Below, piece by piece: positions 50,223-59,322 of a stretch of 64,000 nucleotides of DNA (position 1 is its first letter; each line of letters opens with the position of its first letter). The notes beneath the pieces are model-generated. The model saw nothing but the letters and a program-made list of their open reading frames with translations, searched no databases and was not told the DNA's origin. The position numbers and the translations under genes are program-made. Source of the stretch: Xanthocytophaga flava (GTDB lineage Bacteria; Bacteroidota; Bacteroidia; Cytophagales; 172606-1); contig JASJOS010000006.1 of assembly GCA_030068525.1 (NCBI GenBank), positions 372,001-436,000 of the forward strand, given 5' to 3'.

Positions 50223-50653
50223 TTAATCATGGACCTTCTTGGTAATGTTACAGAGCCCAGCCAAAAATCACGGATAGATCTGATAAGATCTGTTAGTTTT
50301 GTATAGTCGCTGGGCTTTACTATGTAACTGTTGGCACCTAACTGATAGGATTCCTCAATATCCTTTTCTGCTTCTGATGTAGTAAAAACCAACACTGGAA
50401 TAAAACGCCATTCCGGATTACTTTTTATCTCTTTTAAAGCCTGCCTTCCATCTTTTCGTGGCATATTCAAATCCAGAATAATCAATCCTGGAGTGAGTGA
50501 TTCGTCATTTTGTTGCTTATGGAGATGATCCACCAACTCTACGCCATCTCGAAAGTAGATAACAGGATTAGGTATTTTCTCTTCCTGAAACGCGTTCTGC
50601 AATAAAAATCTATCATCTGCATCATCATCAGCAACAAGGATATAAGGATTCAT
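50210..50653 (-). CDS. single-domain response regulator (Rcp1-like)
   Basis: 147 residues. LVADDDADDRFLLQNAFQEE near the start, LIILDLNMPRKDGRQALKEIK with the phosphoacceptor Asp, VLVFTTSEAEKDI with the switch Thr, and SYIVKPSDY with the Lys. The long PDVIYF-like loop and the spacing are those of the cyanobacterial phytochrome regulator Rcp1 type, abundant in Bacteroidota. No output domain. It overlaps the convergent membrane-protein gene by 13 bases at its 3' end. The nearest kinases are 4-6 kb away. Confidence 0.92.
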   Translation of the reverse strand: MNPYILVADDDADDRFLLQNAFQEEKIPNPVIYFRDGVELVDHLHKQQNDESLTPGLIILDLNMPRKDGRQALKEIKSNPEWRFIPVLVFTTSEAEKDIEESYQLGANSYIVKPSDYTKLTDLIRSIRDFWLGSVTLPRRSMINQSL

Positions 50654-51130
50654 AGAAACTAAATTTTGTAGAGGAATCTGCTCAAAATCTACACAATAAT
50701 CTTACAAATAACTAAAGCCTCTACAAAATGGTTCTGTATACCTTTAATTATTGGGCTTTTACATTTACACATCCTGATTCTTTTATAGTCAGGTTATGTT
50801 TTGAGAATCGATATATTCCAGAAGGACTGAAAGTAAATACATCCGAACAATAGTGCTTTACTAAGTTAAACTCCTGGAATAGTGTGGAAATAGTAATGAA
50901 AATGTTGTCAAAATCCAGTTAATACACGGATGTTGTGGAATTTTTTCTACAGCGTATATTGTTTCTTTATTTGCTGATCGAATATAATATTTTTTTATTT
51001 TACAGGTAAGTGTCACATTTTCAGGAGTTTATATTTAAGGTTATTGGTTTTGTAAATACGATATGGCATTCTGGCCCAAGAGTTGGTAATATAAGATGAC
51101 ATTCTCTTACTGACCTAATTTTTTATTACT
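50654..51130. other. promoter region of rpoN and the response regulator
   Basis: 477 bases with no gene, no strong hairpin and no repeat that I could recognise. Confidence 0.45.
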
Positions 51131-52600
51131 ATGCTAAAGCAAACTCAAGTTCAGAAACAGGGACTTCGCATTGCTCCTACACACATACAAATGCTAAACC
51201 TTTTGCATCTGTCAACTGATGAACTTGTTCAGCAGATTCAGAAAGAACTGGAGGAGAATCCAGCTTTAGAAGAAGGTGGAACTATTGCTGAAGAAACAGA
51301 AAGTGATGTGGTTACAGATGAATTTGAAGGTGATGATATGTATGAAGATACCCCCGTAACTGAGGAACTGTATGATTGGGATAGCTTGGTGGATGATGAT
51401 ATGCCTAACTACAAAACTCAGGTTAATAATTATGCAGATCAGGAAGAATATTCCCGTCCCATACCTCAGGCCAAATCATTCAGAGAAGAGTTAAAAGATC
51501 AGATACATTTTTTACCATTAACAGAAAGACAGCAACAAATTGCTGAGTTTATCCTGGACTCCATAGATGATGATGGGTATCTACGTTATTCTGCTGAAGA
51601 TCTTGCCGATGATATTTCTTTTTCATTAAATGTTTTTATTGATGAAGAAGAAATCGAATCAATCCGAAAACTTATTCAGCATCTTGATCCTCCTGGAATT
51701 GGTGCACGTGATTTACAGGAATGCCTTCTTTTACAGTTATCAAGACGCGAAACAGATGAAAATGTTCTTCTTGCTTGTACAATTGTAGAGGATTATATGC
51801 ACGAGATCGAAACAGGTAATTATGATCGGATTGTGCGTTTGCTCGGATTGGATTATGAACGAATGCAGGAAGTTCTGAAACTTATTTCCTCGTTACAGCC
51901 AAAACCTATTTATAGTGATGCTGCTACTGCCACAGTAAATGAATATATTGTACCAGACTTTATTCTTCAGTATGAGAATGGTTCAATTCGTGTAATTCTC
52001 AACAGCAAAAATGCACCAGAACTTCGTTTAAGCCGGGCAATGCTGGATATTGCTCAGGGCAAAGCTAAAACAGATAAAAGTACTTATCAGTTTGTCAAAA
52101 ATAAGGTTGACTCAGCCAGATGGTTTATAGATGCTATTCAGCAACGTGAGAATACAATGCTCAGTACGATGAACGCAATTTTGCAATTACAATACGATTA
52201 TTTTGCGTCGGGAGAAATTGTAGATCTGAAGCCCATGATTTTAAAAGATATAGCAGATATGATTGGGATGGATATCTCTACTATATCCCGGGTTACAAGT
52301 ACAAGATATGTACAGACACCCTTTGGAATAATACCTCTGAAACAGTTATTTACAGAAAAAACAATTCGTGAAGATGGGGAGGAAGTTTCTACAATGGAGG
52401 TAAAAGAACTAATTGCAGATATAATCGAGAACGAAGACAAAAACCACACATTATCCGATAAAGAGATTGTAGATTTGCTGGTATCACGTGGATATAGTAT
52501 CGCTCGACGGACAGTAGTAAAATATCGGGATCAGTTAAATATTCCATCTGCTAAATTACGTAAATGGACAGATGTCGGTAAACATAAACTGAGGATATAG
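51131..52600 (+). CDS. rpoN: RNA polymerase sigma-54 factor
   Basis: 489 residues. Region I is Gln/Leu-rich (TQVQKQGLRIAPTHIQMLNLLHLSTDELVQQIQKELEENPALEE); region II is acidic (about 50-95). The core-binding domain follows (FREELKDQIHFLPLTERQQQIAEFILDSIDDDGYL and HLDPPGIGARDLQECLLLQL), then the helix-turn-helix (LKDIADMIGMDISTISRV) and the RpoN box ARRTVVKYRDQLNIPSAKLRK. It directs RNA polymerase to -24/-12 promoters and needs an AAA+ activator. Two such activators are encoded within 9 kb, and the first starts 108 bases after this gene. Confidence 0.96.
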   Translation: MLKQTQVQKQGLRIAPTHIQMLNLLHLSTDELVQQIQKELEENPALEEGGTIAEETESDVVTDEFEGDDMYEDTPVTEELYDWDSLVDDDMPNYKTQVNNYADQEEYSRPIPQAKSFREELKDQIHFLPLTERQQQIAEFILDSIDDDGYLRYSAEDLADDISFSLNVFIDEEEIESIRKLIQHLDPPGIGARDLQECLLLQLSRRETDENVLLACTIVEDYMHEIETGNYDRIVRLLGLDYERMQEVLKLISSLQPKPIYSDAATATVNEYIVPDFILQYENGSIRVILNSKNAPELRLSRAMLDIAQGKAKTDKSTYQFVKNKVDSARWFIDAIQQRENTMLSTMNAILQLQYDYFASGEIVDLKPMILKDIADMIGMDISTISRVTSTRYVQTPFGIIPLKQLFTEKTIREDGEEVSTMEVKELIADIIENEDKNHTLSDKEIVDLLVSRGYSIARRTVVKYRDQLNIPSAKLRKWTDVGKHKLRI

Positions 52601-52708
52601 ATTACCTGTCGGCAATATGTTGTATTTCAGATAAGTTGCCGATTCAGTATTTTTAAATAGTATAGAGATACACAAAATAACCAATCAACCTTTTTAACCT
52701 ATTCTTGT

Positions 52709-54190
52709 ATGAGCAAAATTCTGGTAATTGATGATGATTTAGACATTTGTTTGTTGTTAAAACGCTTTCTAACAAAACATCAGTTTGATGTTCAGGTAGC
52801 GAACAATGGAAAAGACAGTCTTCATATTTTGCAAGAATTTAAACCGGATCTGGTGTTGACTGATTTCAAACTTGGAGATATGACTGGTGGGGAAATCTTA
52901 ACAAAGATTAAAGAAAAATATCCACATGTTCCCGTTATTGTTATTACGGGATATTCTGATATCAAAATAGCAGTTGACGTGATGCGTTTGGGTGCATTTG
53001 ATTATGTCACCAAACCGCTTTTCCCGGATGAAATTCTCCTTACTGTCCGAAAAGCATTGGAGGACTCTCAGGAAAAGGCTACCCAGCAAGTAACTACACC
53101 AGTTGTTGAATCTGGTAAAGCAGAAATAAATGGAGATAGTCTTGCAGAAAGTAACAAAAAGACAAAGACGTTTCGTTTTAACAGCGAATATATTTTTGGA
53201 AACGACCCTGCATCCAAGGAACTTTACAGACAGATAGATCTGGTTGCTCCGACTAATTATAGTGTCATCATTTATGGTGAAAGTGGGTCTGGTAAAGAGG
53301 CTATTGCACGTGAAATCCATAAACGAAGCAAAAGACGTGATCAGCCTTTTGTAGCAATGGATTGTGGCGCCATTCCCCGGGACCTTGCAAACAGTGAATT
53401 GTTTGGTCACGAAAAAGGATCATTTACAGGTGCCTTAAATACTAAAATAGGTCATTTTGAACAGGCAAACGGAGGAACACTGTTTCTGGATGAAGTTGCC
53501 AATTTATCCTATGATGTACAGGTATCCTTATTACGTGTAGTACAAGAGCGAAAAGTGAAACGAATCGGTAGTACTAAAGAGATACCGTTGGATGTTCGCA
53601 TTGTGGTGGCAAGTAATGAAAAGCTGATGGATGCTTTTCGTCAGGGTAAGTTCAGAGAAGATCTATTTTATCGCTTTAATGAATTTAGCATTGATGTTCC
53701 ACCTTTACGGGATAGAAAAGAAGATGTTATGACATTTGCAAGCCATTTTCTCCAAACTACCAATTCGGAACTGGGTAAAAATGTAAAAGGATTTAGTGAT
53801 GATGTAATCGCGCATTTTATGAGATATCCTTGGCCAGGCAATCTTAGAGAATTGAAAAATGTCATAAAACGGGCTACGCTTCTTACAGATGGAGATTATA
53901 TTGAGGCTATAACTCTACCGTTTGAGATTTCGAATTATTCAAAGCTACAGTTTATTGATGATAGTCCAGTTACCTTACCAATGCCTGAGATAGAGATACA
54001 TTCTGAAGTTAATTCTGCTGCGGCCACTTTGTCAAGAAAGAATAGTCTTAAGGATGTTGCACATGGAGCTGAATATGAAATGATTCTTAATGTATTGAAA
54101 CAGGTAAATTTTAACAAAAGCAAGGCTGCCAAAATACTGGATATTGATCGGAAAACATTATATAATAAACTTAAAATATATAACCTATAA
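52709..54190 (+). CDS. sigma-54-dependent response regulator (NtrC family)
   Basis: 493 residues: receiver domain (1-120, phosphoacceptor Asp52), a linker of about 50 residues, AAA+ domain (about 165-405) with Walker A GESGSGKEA, GAFTGA loop as GSFTGA (in HEKGSFTGALN), Walker B GTLFLDEV, and a C-terminal Fis-type helix-turn-helix (KSKAAKILDIDRKTLYNKLKIYNL). The Ala-to-Ser change in the sigma-54-contacting loop is uncommon. Placed directly after rpoN and before two histidine kinases, it is probably their partner. A terminator follows. Confidence 0.94.
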   Translation: MSKILVIDDDLDICLLLKRFLTKHQFDVQVANNGKDSLHILQEFKPDLVLTDFKLGDMTGGEILTKIKEKYPHVPVIVITGYSDIKIAVDVMRLGAFDYVTKPLFPDEILLTVRKALEDSQEKATQQVTTPVVESGKAEINGDSLAESNKKTKTFRFNSEYIFGNDPASKELYRQIDLVAPTNYSVIIYGESGSGKEAIAREIHKRSKRRDQPFVAMDCGAIPRDLANSELFGHEKGSFTGALNTKIGHFEQANGGTLFLDEVANLSYDVQVSLLRVVQERKVKRIGSTKEIPLDVRIVVASNEKLMDAFRQGKFREDLFYRFNEFSIDVPPLRDRKEDVMTFASHFLQTTNSELGKNVKGFSDDVIAHFMRYPWPGNLRELKNVIKRATLLTDGDYIEAITLPFEISNYSKLQFIDDSPVTLPMPEIEIHSEVNSAAATLSRKNSLKDVAHGAEYEMILNVLKQVNFNKSKAAKILDIDRKTLYNKLKIYNL

Positions 54191-54198
54191 AAATTTTT

Positions 54199-54243
54199 GT
54201 GCACTAACAGTATTGCTATGATATGTAATTGCTGTTAGTGCAC
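54199..54243 (+). terminator. hairpin after the NtrC-type regulator
   Basis: GTGCACTAACAG at 54199-54210 pairs perfectly with CTGTTAGTGCAC at 54232-54243; the 21-base loop contains further ATT/AAT pairing. T follows only weakly. Confidence 0.7.
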
Positions 54244-54289
54244 TTCTTTATATGCAGAGTTAGGATATCTGCTCAATCTTTTACAGTCC

Positions 54290-56209
54290 ATGCGTCTCTC
54301 ATCGATTATTCCTGGTCCTCAGCTTGATTCTGAAATCCTTACAGAAGATACTTTCCAGAGAATTATTGGACTCTCATCTGTTATTATCCATATTCATAGA
54401 ATCTCAGATTTAAAGATTATTTTTATCAATAAAGAGATAAATGATTTGTTAGGGTATAGTCTGGTAGATCTGGAGGAAATGAACAGGTCGTTGCCTGGGA
54501 TATCTGATAATTTGTTTCCTGAAGGCTTCACAGGTGTTTATGATGGACTTCCGAAGGTGTGGCTTAAAGAAAGCACTGTAAAACATAAGGATGGAAGCGT
54601 AAGATACATAAAAACCAGATATACAGTTCTAAAAAAGGGACAGAAACAAGCTACCGAGATATTGGGATATTCAGAGGATATTACCGAGGAGAAGATACTG
54701 GTAGAACAACTCAGACAACAGGAGTTGATTATGACACAGGCAGAAGTAGCCCTGAAATTTGGTAGTTGGGAGTGGGATATTAGTACAAATAAGATTGTAT
54801 GGTCCAAAGGGCTCTGGGAAATATTTGGTCAGGATTCTCAATTATTCGAGTTAAACTATGACTCATTTCTCAGTTTGATAGATTTCAAGGATCAGAAAAG
54901 AATGAATGATTGCATTGCAAAATGCACAAAGGATCATGTTCCATATGAAATAGAACACAGGATAATAAGGCCTGACGGTGAACAACGAATTTTACTGGGT
55001 AAAGGACAAACCATTTGTGATGAGGCAGGTAATACAATAAAACTTCGCGGAAGTGCAGCTGATATAACTGAAATAAGAAATACTACGCTCCAGTTAATCA
55101 ATAGTGAGGCTTTGTTGAAAGAAGCGGAATCTATTATGGGATATGGTAGTTGGGAACTGTGTCTGGATACTGGAAAGATGAGTTGGTCGAAAGGGATGTT
55201 TCAACTGCATGAGGTAGCTGAAAATGCTTTTCAGACAATATCTTTTGATGAGTATCTAAACTATTTTATCAAGAAAGAATATAGAGACATTGTCAAAAAC
55301 GCTTCTTTTGAGGCAATTGCTAATCAGCAAACCTTTCATATAGAAGCACAGTTGGTTACTTCAAAGAAACAATCCCGGATAGTAATTATTCATGGACGTA
55401 TAGGCGAAGATGGGAGTGAGTATCCACGTAGAATGGTAGGTAGTATAAATGACATTACTCAATTACGTAAATACGAAGAGGAACTGGAATCAAAAATTCA
55501 GGAACTTAATCATTCCAACCAGGAACTGGAGCAGTTTGCCTATGTTGCTTCTCATGATTTACAGGAACCTTTGCGCAAAATTAGAGCTTTTGCTGAGTTT
55601 TTGCAGCAACGTCTTGGTTCTAAACTTACGGAAAGTGAGTTTGATTCACTGGAAAGGATGAGAGAATCTGCCAAACGTATGCAGGAAATGATTCATACCT
55701 TACTTGAATTTTCACGAATTGGAAGGTCCCAGCAAACCTTTATCGAATTGGACTTATCTCAAACTTTGCAAAAAGTATTGGAAGATCTGGAAGAGATGAT
55801 AAATGAAAGGCAAGCTATAATCCAAATTGGGAATTTGCCTAAGATTATGGGGGTCAGCACACAAATGCACCAGCTGTTTCTAAATCTGATTGGTAATGCC
55901 TTAAAGTTTAATACCCATCAGCCAGTAGTTGTTGTTTCTGCCAGTTTAAATCAGCAAATAGATACTAAAAAATACTGGAAAATATCTGTTTCGGATAATG
56001 GAATAGGCTTTGATGCTGAGTACGCTGAGCAAATATTTATCTTATTTAGACGATTAAATGCACGTTTTGAATATTCTGGAACAGGCATAGGTTTATCTAT
56101 TTGTAAAAGGATTGTTGAAGGACATGGAGGCACTATATGGGCAGAAAGTATTCCTGGAAATGGGGCTACCTTTACTTTTACCTTACCTTTCTCTGAGTCA
56201 TTGCTTTAA
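54290..56209 (+). CDS. PAS-domain sensor histidine kinase
   Basis: 639 residues with no transmembrane helix, hence cytoplasmic. Three PAS/PAC units come first (about 20-150, 150-275, 275-395; PAC signatures LGYSEDITEEK, LRGSAADITEI and VGSINDITQL). A short coiled coil leads to HisKA with His422 (VASHDLQEPLRKI), then HATPase with NLIGNALKF, DNGIGFD and GTGIGLSI. The DLQEPLRK H-box is that of the phytochrome-like kinases common in Bacteroidota. It probably senses a soluble signal. It follows the NtrC regulator gene by 99 bases, with a hairpin between. Confidence 0.93.
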   Translation: MRLSSIIPGPQLDSEILTEDTFQRIIGLSSVIIHIHRISDLKIIFINKEINDLLGYSLVDLEEMNRSLPGISDNLFPEGFTGVYDGLPKVWLKESTVKHKDGSVRYIKTRYTVLKKGQKQATEILGYSEDITEEKILVEQLRQQELIMTQAEVALKFGSWEWDISTNKIVWSKGLWEIFGQDSQLFELNYDSFLSLIDFKDQKRMNDCIAKCTKDHVPYEIEHRIIRPDGEQRILLGKGQTICDEAGNTIKLRGSAADITEIRNTTLQLINSEALLKEAESIMGYGSWELCLDTGKMSWSKGMFQLHEVAENAFQTISFDEYLNYFIKKEYRDIVKNASFEAIANQQTFHIEAQLVTSKKQSRIVIIHGRIGEDGSEYPRRMVGSINDITQLRKYEEELESKIQELNHSNQELEQFAYVASHDLQEPLRKIRAFAEFLQQRLGSKLTESEFDSLERMRESAKRMQEMIHTLLEFSRIGRSQQTFIELDLSQTLQKVLEDLEEMINERQAIIQIGNLPKIMGVSTQMHQLFLNLIGNALKFNTHQPVVVVSASLNQQIDTKKYWKISVSDNGIGFDAEYAEQIFILFRRLNARFEYSGTGIGLSICKRIVEGHGGTIWAESIPGNGATFTFTLPFSESLL

Positions 56210-56281
56210 GTACATAAACAGATATTTTATTAATTACCTGTAAAAAAATCCTTTAAGAAAAATAAAGGTACCGCTCTACAA

Positions 56282-57721
56282 ATGGAAACTATTCGTGTGC
56301 TGTTAGTTGATGATGATGAAGATGATTATTTATTAATGAAAAACTATCTGAGTGGCATACCAGATAAAGACTTTATGGTCAGTTGGGCCTATCGTTATCA
56401 GGATGCCATTCAAAAAATTGCAGAAAAGAATCATGATATTTATATCTATGATTTCTTTCTTGGTGCAAAGAACGGGTTGGACCTTATTCGGGAAACCAAA
56501 GAAATTGATGAAGATGCGGCTATTATACTACTGACAGGTAAAGGCAATTCGGATATTGACAGAAAAGCGACAGAACTTGGAGCTATGGACTATCTGATCA
56601 AGAGTGAATTAGATAGTGAGAAAGTTGAAAGAAGTATCCGGTATTCCATTGAACGTATGTCTGCAATTCGCGCGTTACGTGAAAGTGAGCGTAAATACCG
56701 TAATATCTTTGATCAGTCTCAAGACTTTATTTTTTTGATGGATGATAAAGGAACGATCTTGGATGTCAACTCAGCAGGAAGCCAGATTCTGGGATATAAG
56801 AGAGACGAGTTCTTACAGATGCAACTTCAGGATCTAATGGAAGAAACTGCACATAAGCGACAACTAAACGAGTTGCTCCAGAATAAAAAAGAGGTAAGTG
56901 AGTGGGAAGCTGTTTTTCTATCCAAAAGTCAGAAAAAGCTTTATTGCCTTCTTTCGCTGGGCCGCCCGTCTAATGAGGATAACAGTTACTATCAGGGCAC
57001 ACTGCATGATGTAACTGAAAAGAAAAGACTGGAACGCAATGCTACTCTGGCTGAAAAAATGGCTGCCAGTGGACGTCTGGTACGTACAATGGGTCATGAA
57101 ATTCGTAATCCTCTGACAAATATTAATTTGGCTTTGGACCAACTGGAAGCTGAGTTAGTGGATGACTCCTTTTCTTTGTATACGGATATTATCAAACGTA
57201 ATGTGAATAGGGTAAATGGTCTGATTACTGATTTGTTGAATTCGCTGAAACCTACGGAAGTAAGGCGTACATTTTACCCTGTCCATCAACTATTGGATGA
57301 AACTATTGATCTGGCAAAAGATCGGGCTCATCTGAAGAAAGTGACTGTGGTGAAACAATACGAAAAAACTGAGTGTGATTTAAATCTGGATAAATCACTG
57401 GTATCAATAGCTTTACTGAATATCATTATTAATGCTATTGAGGCAATGTCAGAAGATATAGGTACACTAACTATCGGAACAGAAATTACAGATACCTATT
57501 GTCTTACATTCATAGAAGATAATGGAGTGGGTATAAAAGAGGAAGAACTGCAACACCTGTTTGAACCTTACTTTACAACAAAACAGGATGGTATGGGGCT
57601 TGGGCTTGCAGCAACACTGAATATTCTCCAATCACATGGAGCAACAGTAGATGTAGAGTCTGAAGTAGGGATAGGTACCAAATTTACTATCCGTTTTCCG
57701 AGAAATGAAAACCTGAATTAA
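56282..57721 (+). CDS. hybrid receiver-PAS-histidine kinase
   Basis: 479 residues in reverse order from a classic hybrid kinase: an N-terminal receiver (1-125; acidic VDDDEDD, phosphoacceptor Asp57 in YIYDFFLGAKNG, Lys in YLIKSE), a PAS domain (about 135-255, ending GTLHDVTEKKR), then HisKA with His272 (MGHEIRNPLTNI), and HATPase with NIIINAIEAM, EDNGVGIKEEEL and GMGLGLAA. The receiver likely controls the kinase in response to another protein, for example the single-domain regulators nearby. It starts 72 bases after the previous kinase gene. Confidence 0.92.
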   Translation: METIRVLLVDDDEDDYLLMKNYLSGIPDKDFMVSWAYRYQDAIQKIAEKNHDIYIYDFFLGAKNGLDLIRETKEIDEDAAIILLTGKGNSDIDRKATELGAMDYLIKSELDSEKVERSIRYSIERMSAIRALRESERKYRNIFDQSQDFIFLMDDKGTILDVNSAGSQILGYKRDEFLQMQLQDLMEETAHKRQLNELLQNKKEVSEWEAVFLSKSQKKLYCLLSLGRPSNEDNSYYQGTLHDVTEKKRLERNATLAEKMAASGRLVRTMGHEIRNPLTNINLALDQLEAELVDDSFSLYTDIIKRNVNRVNGLITDLLNSLKPTEVRRTFYPVHQLLDETIDLAKDRAHLKKVTVVKQYEKTECDLNLDKSLVSIALLNIIINAIEAMSEDIGTLTIGTEITDTYCLTFIEDNGVGIKEEELQHLFEPYFTTKQDGMGLGLAATLNILQSHGATVDVESEVGIGTKFTIRFPRNENLN

Positions 57722-57742
57722 GGTTAAAACTAACCTTTTAAG

Positions 57743-57779
57743 AAAATCCTCATTTCTCAGCCAGAAGTGAGGATTTTTT
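57743..57779. terminator. bidirectional terminator between hybrid kinase and BrkB genes
   Basis: AAAATCCTCA at 57743-57752 pairs with TGAGGATTTT at 57768-57777, with an added TTCT/AGAA inner pair. The left arm overlaps the stop of the BrkB gene, and a T run follows on the plus strand. Confidence 0.82.
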
Positions 57780-58721
57780 GTTTTCATGATTAATGGTCTT
57801 CATCTCATTTGCTGAATGTTCTGTTTCTTCTTTTACAATAAAGACTGCATGCTTAGACGGCTCTATAGGTGTCCCAAAACATTGTGAGTAAACCTTTGTA
57901 AACTCTGCACCAAAATAGAGAATAATAGAGGAGTAATATACCCATAACAGAATCACAATAATAGAACCGGCCGCCCCATATGTGCTACCAACATCAGATT
58001 GACCGAGATAAAAACTTATCAGAAATTTACCTAACGTAAATAATACAGCTGTAAATGCTGCACCAATTAATGTGTCTTTCCAGCGAGGGTTACCATCCGG
58101 AAGTACTTTAAATATTATTGCAAATAGTGCTGTAATGACACAGATTATAAGAATGTAATTTAGAGCATATGCAATATAGAGTGTGTAATCAGAGAATAGA
58201 CGTTCTAACTGTTGGCTGAGAATATCTAAAAAAGCACTGACTATAAGAGATACCAATAGTAAAAAGCCTAATGTAATAATAAGAGAGAAGGATAACAGGC
58301 GATTTTGAATAAACTTAAACCACCCTTGTTTGGGTTTAGCCTTGATAGACCAGACAGAATTTATAGAATCCTGAATTTCAATAAATACACCAGTCGCACT
58401 GAATATTAATGTCGCAATACCTATGATAGCCCCCATATGACTATCTCCGGATATCTGTACATTTTTAATTATTTCCTGTATTTGCAACGCTGCACTTTTA
58501 CCAATTACCGAATCTATCTGACCGTAGATACGACCTTGTATAGCTTCCCTTCCATAGAATACCCCTAAGAGTGAGATCACAACAATTAGTAGAGGAGCTA
58601 GTGAGAAAACTGTATAGTAAGATAAAGAGGCACTAAGCTTCATCGCATTATCATTTATAAAAGCATTGAAGCTACCTTTTAATACTGTCCAGAAGTTTTG
58701 AAAAAATTTTTTTACACGCAT
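57750..58721 (-). CDS. YihY/BrkB family inner-membrane protein
   Basis: 323 residues with about six transmembrane helices. Family marks are AMKLSASLSYYTVFSLAPLLIVVISLLGVFYG near the start, ATLIFSATGVFIEIQDSINSVWSIKAKP in the middle, and AGSIIVILLWVYYSSIILYFGAEFTKVYSQ near the end. The family was once called ribonuclease BN by mistake, and its true role is unknown. A cytoplasmic polar tail of about 45 residues (SKHAVFIVKEETEHSANE...) ends it. It is convergent with the kinase gene and shares its terminator. Confidence 0.92.
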   Translation of the reverse strand: MRVKKFFQNFWTVLKGSFNAFINDNAMKLSASLSYYTVFSLAPLLIVVISLLGVFYGREAIQGRIYGQIDSVIGKSAALQIQEIIKNVQISGDSHMGAIIGIATLIFSATGVFIEIQDSINSVWSIKAKPKQGWFKFIQNRLLSFSLIITLGFLLLVSLIVSAFLDILSQQLERLFSDYTLYIAYALNYILIICVITALFAIIFKVLPDGNPRWKDTLIGAAFTAVLFTLGKFLISFYLGQSDVGSTYGAAGSIIVILLWVYYSSIILYFGAEFTKVYSQCFGTPIEPSKHAVFIVKEETEHSANEMKTINHENKKSSLLAEK

Positions 58722-58858
58722 AGTTGTACTAGTAAGGTCATTCGGAATCTCAACTAATGCAAAGAAAAATTTCGTAACTTCTGGAAATGGTTGATTTTGC
58801 TTGCGGATTGTAGAAAAACAGTCACAATTGTACCCTATCTACTGAATGGTTGAGTACT

Positions 58859-58886
58859 ATACTAAGAGAGTTTATACTAAGAGAGT
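58859..58886. promoter_or_regulatory. tandem 13-bp direct repeat upstream of the lmo0937-like gene
   Basis: ATACTAAGAGAGT occurs at 58859-58871 and 58874-58886, a 15-base spacing, about 70-90 bases before the small gene at 58952. It looks like two binding sites for one regulator on almost the same DNA face every 1.5 turns. Confidence 0.4.
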
Positions 58887-58951
58887 AATGGCATGATTCT
58901 TTGAAAATCTATGGTAGTAAAACAAACTGAATATACTAAACCTTATCAACC

Positions 58952-59107
58952 ATGAGAAATTTATTGTATATTGTTGCCGTCATTTTATTGATTGGATGGC
59001 TTTTGGGATTTTTTGCATTTAGCCTGGGTGGATTAATCCATATTCTATTAGTAATAGCTGTAATCGCATTGATTCTGGCGGTTATTAGAGGTGCTGCCAG
59101 TGTGTAG
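58952..59107 (+). CDS. lmo0937 family small membrane protein
   Basis: 51 residues: MRNLLYIVAVILLIGWLLGF, then a turn with Phe/Ser/Gly (FAFSLGGLIH), then ILLVIAVIALILAVIRG. Two transmembrane helices with a Gly-Gly turn and His are the family pattern, so I am confident of the family, not of the role. Tandem 13-bp repeats precede it and a terminator follows, so it is an independent gene. Compare the similar small gene at 33704. Confidence 0.85.
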   Translation: MRNLLYIVAVILLIGWLLGFFAFSLGGLIHILLVIAVIALILAVIRGAASV

Positions 59108-59200
59108 CTGAGGTATATTTGTATTGAATCTTTTGGAATTACATATAAGGAAGATGTGAGAATTGAATGGAGTAACAGTAAGAAAATCTTTCTTTTGGCA

Positions 59201-59230
59201 AACAGCTTATATCACATAAGCTGTTTTTTG
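59201..59230 (+). terminator. intrinsic terminator of the lmo0937-like gene
   Basis: AACAGCTTAT at 59201-59210 pairs with ATAAGCTGTT at 59216-59225 around a five-base loop, and a T run follows. Confidence 0.85.
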
Positions 59231-59322
59231 TTTTTAGAAATATAATACGTTGTTGGGCTTTTTAGAAAAGTTTGCTGAGCAAATAGTATACTTGCAGGCT
59301 TTTACTGAAATAAAGCTGTTGA

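Noticed and set aside
58889-58904. TGGCATGATTCTTTGA as a sigma-54 promoter for the lmo0937-like gene
   Set aside because: The -24 half is good, but the -12 element is TTTG out of register by one base and lacks GC.
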